The notes under the pieces were generated by a model. It did not search any database and was not told the origin of the DNA. It saw only the letters and a program-made list of their open reading frames with translations. Below are positions 28,875 to 38,000 of a stretch of DNA of 64,000 bases, in pieces. Origin of the DNA: Symbiodinium natans. Its lineage: Eukaryota; Sar; Dinophyceae; Suessiales; Symbiodiniaceae. Made by a program: the position numbers and the translations under genes. Numbering within the stretch: the stretch's first letter is position 1; each line of letters opens with the position of its first letter. The stretch spans positions 38,501 to 102,500 of the forward strand of contig CAJNDS010000435.1 of assembly GCA_905221605.1 (NCBI GenBank), written 5' to 3'.

Positions 28875-29251
28875 TGTTAAAGGACACCCCCTCCCCTTTT
28901 CCATCTTTCTACCCCAAGGGTGAATCTTTGATACGGATGCTTGTTCGGGCTCAGGGGTGGCTACGGGAAAGAAGGCCCCTTGGGACGAACATTCAAACAT
29001 GCAGACATGTACAGCATAATGCAAGTAGAAGCTTCGCATTCATGAGCACTGCTTTCTCTCAGCTTGTTGTTGCGACATTGAGAAAAGTCCGATTCGTTCT
29101 TGCATGGCTGGGAGTTGCCCTCGCTGGTCTGGTATTGGGAACGATACTGGAGAAGATTAGCAGGCCCATCTGTGCATTGGACTGACACGCACAACTCAAG
29201 AAGTGCACCAACATCCTTTTCTTTGGCTGAGATATCTGCTGAAGATCTACG
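28875..29251 (+). repeat. 5' LTR
   Basis: Starts TGTTAAAGGAC and ends GATCTACG; same length and sequence, as far as read, as 39710-40086. It ends in CG where LTRs usually end in CA. Confidence 0.9.
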
Positions 29252-29261
29252 GGTTATGAGC
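29251..29261 (+). promoter_or_regulatory. Primer-binding site, tRNA-iMet anticodon arm type
   Basis: GGGTTATGAGC is complementary to the anticodon stem-loop of initiator tRNA-Met (GCUCAUAACCC), the half-tRNA priming mode known for Drosophila copia. The gag ATG lies inside it. Confidence 0.6.
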
Positions 29262-32000
29262 GCCCAATCCGTTACCGGCGCAGGAAGCAGGCCGCTGCTG
29301 AATGGAAATGGCCATCAGCCTCGGAGCACTGAAGGCTATGGAGCTACAATGGCTGGTCAGGCTACAGAAAGCTCCATGGTTTCAGGACGTGGTTTGGATG
29401 GTCAGGTTTGGCAGACGGCAGGGCATGGAGGATCCTACACACCGGACTCGGCGCGACGTGGTTTGGGTAGTCAGGATCGACCCACAGCGGAGCTTGGCGG
29501 CTCCGACTCACCGGACTCGGCGCAACGTGGTGCAACTGGAATGGGGCTGTCGACGAGCCGCTCGTCTTCGACAGCTGCGTTGGGTCATGGTGCTCAGGTG
29601 GCGACGGATTCCGATGAGTCTGAGCAGGCCACACCGAACTTTGGTGCTGAAGTTGGCGCCCTAGATGGCACGCCAGCTGCAGATGATAGGGCCACTCAGG
29701 ATGTGGTGGCCGAGCTTTGGACCACCATTCAGGCCATGCGCCAGCAGCTGGCTGGTGGAACTGAACCGTCGACTGGGTCAGCCGCAGGAAGCGCCTTTCT
29801 GACAGCGGGCTCGAGACCTCCGTCGCCGACCGACGGAAATGCGGGCGTCGCCAGTGGGGACTCTTTGCTTGATCCAGTCGTGGCGAACCGACTTCTTCAG
29901 ATGCCGCAGGAGGCTCCGCTGCTGTATGGGGCTATGTCTGAAGGGGCGCACCTGTCCCACTCTGCCAGCAGTGACTCCACGACAGAGGTCATCCAGGCTG
30001 AGGTGAGGAGGCAGATGCAGCTTCTGCAGCATGAACACAATGCCCAGCTGAATGCCTTGGCCGAGGAAAACCTGGCCCTTCGTAGGGAACTGATGGGCCA
30101 AAGGGCTCAAAACCAGGACACCGGTCCTGGGCAAGGTTGGGGTTGGGTTAAGGGTGTGTTAGGGTTAGGGAGCCAGGCCTCGTCGTCGTCGTTCGTGCCA
30201 ACGATGCCTCGTCCAAGACCGTCCATTCCCATCCCTAATCCTCAGAACCTTATATCCTACTTTAAGGCCCCTTCTAAGCCCGTGAGCCCACAGGTTCCAG
30301 GCGCCGGAGCACAGGTTCCAGGTGCCGAAGCACAGGTTCAAGGTGTTTCAGGACAGGTCACGCAACGAGCCGCAGCACAGGTAACAGGACAGGTCACAGG
30401 TGCAGCAGCACAGGTCACAGGTGCCTTTCCACAGGTTCCAGGTGCAGCAGCACAGGTCGCCGGACAGGTCACAGGTGCCTCAGCACAGGTCACAGGACAG
30501 GTCACAGGTGCCTCAGCACAGGTCACAGGTGCCTCAGCACAGGTCACAGGTGCAGCAGCACAGGTCACAGGAGCCCTCACAGGTGCCCTTTCACCAGGTG
30601 TCGCAGCACAGGTCGCAGGTGCCTTGCCACAGGTTCCAGGTGCAGCAGCACAGGTCACAGGTGTCGCAGCGCAGGTCACAGGTGCCTTGCCACAGGTTCC
30701 AGGTGCAGCAGCAGTCGCAGCACAGGTCACAGGTGCCTTGCCACAGGTTCCAGGTGCAGCAGCACAGGTCACAGGTGCCTTTCCACAGGCTGCAGGCGCA
30801 GCAGCACAGGTTCCTGGTGCACACCAGGCGTCCGCTCCATCGCATATCCCTCCTACACAGTGCTCTCTGGGTCCCTCGTCGGGGCATCAGGGGTGCAATT
30901 GGCATCAACCTCCGACGCAGCAGTCTCCAGCGAACACGACACCGGCAAATTCCTCCGGGACCCCTTTGCCGACAGGTGCCGACGGGTTGAGTCTGGATGT
31001 GCTGCAACAGTTGGTTGCTGCCCTGACCTCTCAAGGAAGGACTGCCAGTGGTCCGGAGACTGTGAAGCCTGGTATATCAGCCCTTCCAAAGATGCCAACG
31101 CCCTCCGGAACCTCGGCTTTGACATTTGCGGACTGGTTACACGCCATAGGGCCAGCAATGGCTGACCTGTCAGACTCTAGTGAAGAGTTGTGGTCGTGCC
31201 TGAAGCAGGAGACAGAGGCGTGGTATGCCCTTTACTTGGCAACGGATCCCCTCAGCAGGCTCTCCCTTCGCACCGATCCCTCACCTGCCTTGATGTCTTC
31301 CAAATGGAACAGGACTCGCACTCGAATGGAGTCCATGATCCTCGAGGCCTCGCCCAGCGAGGTGAAGGAAGAAATATCCGCAGCCCGCATCGCTGGCATT
31401 TTCCCTGTCATGTGTCGGCTGTACGTTATCTTCGGCCCCGGTTCCTTGCAGGAGCGAGAAGAAGGCCTTCGTCGTTTGACAAACCCTCAAGCTGCCAAAA
31501 GTCCCAAAGAAGCGGTCGCTGAGCTTCGGTCTTGGCGTCGGTGGTGCAGCAGATTCGTGTCGCTGGGTGGAACGCTACCAGACCCCAGCATCCTCCTCAA
31601 GGCCTTGAACACCATCACCGCCAAGCCCCTGCAAGATTTCCCGGAGATCCAGTTCCGAATTTCTCTCACGAGGGCGAGCCTTCAGGTTGATGTGCTGCCT
31701 ACGTCAGCCAAGGTGGACCAGCTGCATCAGCATCTGTTGAGTGAGCTTGAGGTGGTGAGCCGCCTGAAGTCCGGGGATGCGTGCAAAGCTCAGGCTATAG
31801 ACACCCCTGGCACCTCAGCGCCCCAGAAGCCCCCGAAGCTTGATCCCTCCAAAGACAAACCCAAACCGGAGCCAAAGGCGGTTGCCGTACCTAAAGGTGG
31901 CGGCGTCTTCGGAGGATTGCCGTGCCTTTCTTCGCGGTGGTCAAGGTTGCAGATATGGGGGCAAGTGCCGTCGCCCGCACAATTGGGCCAGCATCCCTAA
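29256..32000 (+). CDS. gag: Copia gag
   Basis: 914 residues from the ATG at 29256, inside the primer-binding site; the open frame extends into the LTR but without an ATG. Features in order: Ser/Thr/Gly-rich N-terminus; coiled coil (EVIQAEVRRQMQLLQHEHN, about 29985-30110); a repetitive AQVTGA/PQVPGA segment (30290-30830); then a folded part (LTFADWLHAIGPAMADLSD onward, about 31110-31770) that looks like the capsid-type domain. Nucleocapsid zinc fingers are absent from this frame and are found at the start of pol, overlapping from 31840. Confidence 0.8.
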   Translation: MSAQSVTGAGSRPLLNGNGHQPRSTEGYGATMAGQATESSMVSGRGLDGQVWQTAGHGGSYTPDSARRGLGSQDRPTAELGGSDSPDSAQRGATGMGLSTSRSSSTAALGHGAQVATDSDESEQATPNFGAEVGALDGTPAADDRATQDVVAELWTTIQAMRQQLAGGTEPSTGSAAGSAFLTAGSRPPSPTDGNAGVASGDSLLDPVVANRLLQMPQEAPLLYGAMSEGAHLSHSASSDSTTEVIQAEVRRQMQLLQHEHNAQLNALAEENLALRRELMGQRAQNQDTGPGQGWGWVKGVLGLGSQASSSSFVPTMPRPRPSIPIPNPQNLISYFKAPSKPVSPQVPGAGAQVPGAEAQVQGVSGQVTQRAAAQVTGQVTGAAAQVTGAFPQVPGAAAQVAGQVTGASAQVTGQVTGASAQVTGASAQVTGAAAQVTGALTGALSPGVAAQVAGALPQVPGAAAQVTGVAAQVTGALPQVPGAAAVAAQVTGALPQVPGAAAQVTGAFPQAAGAAAQVPGAHQASAPSHIPPTQCSLGPSSGHQGCNWHQPPTQQSPANTTPANSSGTPLPTGADGLSLDVLQQLVAALTSQGRTASGPETVKPGISALPKMPTPSGTSALTFADWLHAIGPAMADLSDSSEELWSCLKQETEAWYALYLATDPLSRLSLRTDPSPALMSSKWNRTRTRMESMILEASPSEVKEEISAARIAGIFPVMCRLYVIFGPGSLQEREEGLRRLTNPQAAKSPKEAVAELRSWRRWCSRFVSLGGTLPDPSILLKALNTITAKPLQDFPEIQFRISLTRASLQVDVLPTSAKVDQLHQHLLSELEVVSRLKSGDACKAQAIDTPGTSAPQKPPKLDPSKDKPKPEPKAVAVPKGGGVFGGLPCLSSRWSRLQIWGQVPSPAQLGQHP
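30290..30830 (+). repeat. AQVTGA/PQVPGA-coding repeat in gag
   Basis: Degenerate CAGGTCACAGGTGC/CAGGTTCCAGGTGC units, 18-30 bp spacing, all in the gag frame. Confidence 0.85.
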
Positions 32001-35000
32001 GGATCGGCGGGCAAACCTCTGCATCAACTGTGGCGGAGAAGGCCACAGGGCGGATGGCTGCGCCAGGCCTAAGAGGGATAAGCCAGGTGATAGTTCCTCA
32101 GCCCCGTCACCCTCTAAGAAGCCTCCCAACCCACCTAAGCCAAAAGGTAACCTTCCGGATGCCCAGCAGGTGCAAGGCCTTGTGACAGGAGCTGCAAAGT
32201 TGCTAGAAGCTCTTGGAAGCACTCCGAAGGCTCCACCTCCCGCCAGGGACACTACTCTTCCCACGCAGGCGGCGGCTGCGCAAGCACAGGCGGTGCCCAT
32301 CGCCGGGACTCCTGTCCTTTCGTTGGATGCCCTGCAGGAACAGCTGGCATCTTTGCAGAATCAGCTTGCGCAGGGCTCGCAAGCCCAGGCAAAGGTTGTC
32401 GCCGAGGTTGCATCGTTGGACCATCAGACGGCCGAGGTGTCAGATAGGGCTCTCCTGGATAGTGGGGCGACCCATGCTGTGTCGGCCACATGCAATGGCC
32501 CTACCTTTCCTTGTGAAGTTGCTCTCGCGGGCGATCAGGTCCAGGTATGGCGAAAGAATGCCTGCGGTACCCTCAATCCTCCTTCAACCGAGGGCTCACG
32601 GCCACAAACGCTGCTACCGCTCGGTCAACTTGTGGGACGGTTGGGTTGTAAGGTGAGTTGGTGTAGGCGTAAGGGCTTACGGTTGAACCACCCCAAGCGG
32701 GGGCCACTACAGACTTTCCTTTCGGCCAAAGGATGCCCCGAGCTTCCTGAAACCATGGCCCAGGAGCTCATCCGTGAGCTGGAGGATCAACAAACCTCGG
32801 AGTTTCAGAGCACAGTGGCCCGAACGATAGGGGCAATCCAGGCCAATGCAGGTGGGTCCTCTTCCCAAGCTCTCGTGGAGTATGTTCGGGAGGGTTCAAT
32901 CTCCAGAGCAACCGCGGCGCTCCTCGTCTGCCCCGCTCTCCGAGGCTTCGAGCAAGCACAGGTGTTGGAACTTGCCCAGGCTGTGAGCTCAGGGGACGCC
33001 GATGGATGGCGACTGCTAAAGGACCTTCCATACACCCGCCGTCTTCGCAAGCGTCTGTTCAAGAACCAGTGGTGGGTGAACTTCGGCCCCAAGGTCAGTC
33101 GCTCCTTGTCCGATGCCATTGCACAACGGGGTTACTGTGTCCTGGAGGCTTCCGAGCTTGTTGGCAAAGCTGAGCTGATTCCGGTGCTGCTTTGGGCGTG
33201 TGCTACCGGTCGTTTCGCAGGCTCCATGTGCTGGGGGGGTGCATCACCAGTCCCTCTATCTGAGTCACAGGAGCTGTGGTCAAGGTGGTTCTGGGCTGTA
33301 GCTTCGGTTTTTCAAGGGGTTTGTCTTCCCTTTCTGGTTGAGGGTGTTGCCCACCAGGATCAGCGGACCCGTGAGTTCGCCCGTTGGGGACAAGCTTGGA
33401 CTGTTCAGTTCTCTGAGACCCGTGTTGCCGCCACTAACCTTGACCTTCGGCATGTGGACTCTCGAGTGCTGCATGATCTGCAAGGCACGGCCTGCCTAGA
33501 AACCGAAATTCAGCGAGCCTTATGCGGCAAGGGGCCCAGCCTTCCGTACCTTGCAGCGGCCTCTGCGCTACCTGATGCTTCCACTCCAGGCCCTGTGCCT
33601 GACGTCGAAGCAATCGGGATCGAGGAAGCTGGCTCTGGTGCTCAGCCAGGCGATCTTGACTCTTTTGGGGAAGAGTTCCTGAGGGATCTAGAGGCGTTGA
33701 TCGACAAGGATGTTGGTCAGGATGTTCCAGGGGAGCCTCCAGAAGACCCAAAAAACCTTTCACTTCCGACGTCAATGCAAGATCTCAGAGCTGCCGAGCC
33801 GGATCCCAATGACCTTTCCGAAAAAGACAAGAGCAAGGTCGCAATGTCGCCGAAAGAAAGGGCCTCATGGCGACGCCATATCACCGCTGGCCATCTCCCC
33901 TACAGACGAGATTGCCTCGCCTGCACCATGGGCGCAGGTCTAGGAATTCAACATCGTCGCGTTCGCTTCAAGGATAGCTTCTCAATGTCTTGGGACATCA
34001 GCGGGCCGTTTCGTGAAGTTGGCAAGACTGGCAAACACTCAGGTTTCCGGTACCTGTTCGTAGCAGGGGTTCGTGTGCCAACCTGCCTGTTCCGAGATGC
34101 AGCCACCTCAGCGCCCGGTCCTTCTGCTAACAAACCTGATCCGGGGTCTCCGACCTTGCAGTCATCAACCCCAGGACAAGTAGCTGCACCCGCGCAGTCG
34201 CCCCAGCAAGGTGAGCTTGACTGGAACTCCGATTACTCCCCTACTGAAGGAGGGGAAATCGATCCAGACATCCTGTTCTCCGAGCTTGAGCCACCAGCTG
34301 TTGAGGAGGAGGAGAGCCTGCCAGAGCATCTCCCGCCTATTGAAGCACCTGCGCCTAAGGTTGAGTCCGTGCTGGATGAAGGGCCTTCCATGTCAGATGA
34401 TGAAATCGATAAAATGGTCGCTTCCCTCCGGCATCCTGTTGACCAAGTGCTCCTCAGGTTTGCGGTTCCTCTGCGCAACAGGCAATCCAAGTCTCTTCTG
34501 TCGGCAATACAGTATGTGGTGACTGAGACCAACAGGTTGGGAATACCGATCAAAATCTGTCACAGCGACAAAGAAGGACAGTCAGAGGAGATCCAAAGCT
34601 GGTTGCGACAAAATTGCATAGTTCCCAGCAACACCCAGGGGGCTGACGCCAAATCGAATGGCTTGGCTGAACGGCTAGTGTCATGGTTCAAAGCTCGAAT
34701 GAGACTCCATCTCACGGCCGGGAAGGTCCCTGTGCAATTCTGGCCTTACGCCGCCCAGTTCGCCTCACAAGATCACCTTGATGGTCTGTTGGACCGCCGG
34801 CCACCTCAGCTCACCTTCGGAAGGAAAGTGCTGTTCAGGGCGAAGGCTATGACTAATGAAGCAAAGAAGGTGTTTTCCACCTGGGAGTGGGGCCGCTACT
34901 TGGGTCGTTCAATGATCTCGGCAGAGGGGCATCACATCCTTAAGGATTCCACCGGGGCCGTCATTACCAGCAGATCCGTACGAGCAGGTTTGGTTGACGT

Positions 35001-38000
35001 TGACGATGAGCTCCTTGAACCCCTTGTGGCTGAGGACCCAAAGCCAGTTGTCATGCCTGTTCCCCCACATCGTCTCCGGGAAAAAACGTATGTGGCCAAG
35101 GTGGCTGAGCAGGAGTTGATGGCTGAAGAGCAAGCTTCAAAGCTACTGCGCTCTGGAAACATCACTCCTCAAGCAGTATCTCGGATGCTGCAGCACTTGG
35201 TCCAGGAACCAGCTGCAGACATGAAGCGACGCGGACACTCCAGCGGCCATTGGTACCTGGGCGGGTTTCGTCGAGGGCCCTTCTCGGGCATTACCAAGGC
35301 CACCAATGGGTTGCCTCAAGTACTTCAGGTGCTCAACCAATTCCTGCTTGGAAAAGCGCGGGCCAAAGGCGTACCAGATTTGCGTTGGGTTTCTGTGGGT
35401 CTTTTCGCCAACCCTGAGGTGCCTGTGCATAGGGACTTTCACAATGAAGGCTCAAACTTTGGGCTGGTGATACCGGGTATTACCAACCTATGGACCGAAG
35501 AGGCATTGAACTCCTCTTCAGTTCCCGCCGGTCAGTTGGCTCCTCGCCAAGCAACCGCGCCAGGATACCTAACGCCCCTAAAGCCAGGACTCCAGTTTAA
35601 CCCCAAGACACCCCATGCTGTGGTTCGTACCCCGGAGTGGGTTGTAGTCGGTTACACCCCTAATGGCTTCTCGGTCGACGTCGAACGAGACCGACTGCAA
35701 GCCCTAGGTTTTCGGGTGCCAGATGCCACCAGGGGCAGGATACCACAAGCCGCTGTGGTGTCTCCTCCGCTTGCGCCAGGTCCAAAGGTTCAAGACGATC
35801 AGGTGCCAGCTAGTGGCGTGCCAACCGCATTCCCCTCAGTCGCAGCTCGGGGCGTCGGACCCTTGGAGCATGTCCCAGGCGTGCCAGGTGAAGCAGGTGC
35901 ATCTCCCTCGGTCGCAGCTCAGGGCATCAGACCCTTGGAGCATGTCCCAGGCGTGCCAGGTGAAGCAAGCGCATGTCCCTCGATCGCAGCTCAGGGCATC
36001 AGACCCTTGGAGCATGTCCCAGGCGTGCCAGGTGAAGCAAGCGCATGTCCCTCGATCGCAGCTCAGGGCATCAGACCCTTGGAGCATGTCCCAGGCGTGC
36101 CAGGTGAAGCAAGCGCATCTCCCTCGGTCGCAGCTCAGGGCATCAGACCCTTGGAGCCTGTCCCAGGCGTGCTAGGTGAAGCAGGTGCATCTCCCTCGTT
36201 CGCAGCTCAGGGCGTCGGACCCTTGGAGCATGTCCCAGGCGTGCCAGGTGAAGCAGGTGCATCTCCCTCGGTCGCAGCTCAGGGCATCAGACCCTTGGAG
36301 CATGTCCCAGGCGTGCCAGGTGAAGCAGGTGCATCTCCCTCGGTCGCAGCTCAGGGCATCAGACCCTTGGAGCCTGTCCCAGGCGTGCTAGGTGAAGCAG
36401 GTGCATCTCCCTCGGTCGCAGCTCAGGGCATCAGACCCTTGGAGCATGTCCCAGGCGTGCCAGGTGTTCTAGGTCTACGAACAGGTGCATTCTGCCCGGT
36501 CGCAGCTCAGGGCGTCGGACCCTTGGAGCATGTCCTAGGCGTGCCAGATGAAGCAGGTCTGCCTGCAGCTGTCACTCCTGCCATATCCACGTCCTTGAAA
36601 AGCCCGGCTGAAGGCCCTCCGGCCTCCAACACGACTACCATCTCTGAACCTGCCACGGGCTCAAATGCCAGTCTCCCAAACCTCCAGGCGATTTCTGAGA
36701 AGAAGGGTGAGGTAATCCCAGCTGCCCAGGCTTGTCCTGCTTGGCTTCCACGCCTTTCAGCCACTCGAGCTGATCCAAGTCCTAGGATCACTTCCGGACC
36801 TTCCCAGCTTAAGTCAGTTGAGCCCGCGGTCATCGAAAACATAGAAGCTCATCTGGCGGACCTCGACGCCAATGGGCGCAAGTTGGAGATCACTCACACA
36901 GCTTCTCCAAAGGAGGCCAGGCAGCACTTGGAAAAATGGAAGGAATCGATGGAGGAAGAACTGAATGGTCAGTTGGCTTCAGGTTGTTTGACTCGCCGAG
37001 ACGGAGAGGAAGCACGACAGCTTTTGAAGCGTCCGGATGCTGAAGTCTTGAGCAGCCTGAATGTGTGGACCGTCAAGCCACCCAAGCCCAACAGCAACAA
37101 GATGTACAGGCGAAAAGTCAGGACCGTGGCCTGTGGAAATCAAAGCGAGGTCACCAGTGAAGTGAACACTTACGCCTCCGGTGCCAGAGCTGAGTATGTC
37201 CGGTTAGCTTTGAGCTTGGCAGCAAACAACGGTTGGGATGCCTTTACAACAGACATCTCCCAGGCGTTCCTGCTGGCGCCAAAGCCAGAGCAGCGAACCA
37301 TACTTCTCCGACCAACCCGGGAGCATGTGTCATTAGGGTTGGCCTCCCCCACGGAACTGTGGGAAGTCAACCGGGCAGTCTACGGACTCCGGGAGAGTCC
37401 AAAGTGGTGGTCAACCTACCGGGATAGTTGTCTCCGTACCGCAGCGTGGGACAACTATCACCTTGAAGCCACTTCGTGCGATTCCATGTGGACTGTCAAA
37501 GATGACAAGGGTGCCACCTGTGGCATAGTTGTCACATACGTTGATGACTTCTTGATCCTTGGTAACCGCGCAATGGCCTCTGGATTCCGTTCGCACCTTT
37601 CCTCAGAGTTTGGGTGGGCCTCGTCAGAACTTGAAGGTTGCGAGCAGCCAGGAGATAGTTTGAAGTTCTTGGGAATGGAGATTGAAAGGCTTCCTCAAGG
37701 TTATCGTGTGCACCAACGGCCTTACATCGAGCAACTCCTGTCTGCTTACGATGTCGGCCACCCTGTGAGGACACCTCTGCCACGAATTCAGGAGGAGCCA
37801 GACGTGGTGCCCTCCTCGCCAGAATCCTTGAAGCAAGCGCAAAAAGTGCTGGGAGAGCTCTTATGGATCTCCCAGCGTTCTCGTCCTGATGTCAGTTTTT
37901 CAGTATCTCTGCTTGCATCATGGGTGCATCGCAACGCGCAGGAGGTGATAAAGTTGGCCCTCCGTGTGCTTTCGTATGTGGCCACGACTAAGGAGGAGTG

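Noticed and set aside
30157-30175. TTAGGG-like words in copia gag
   Set aside because: Two units only, in coding sequence; chance.
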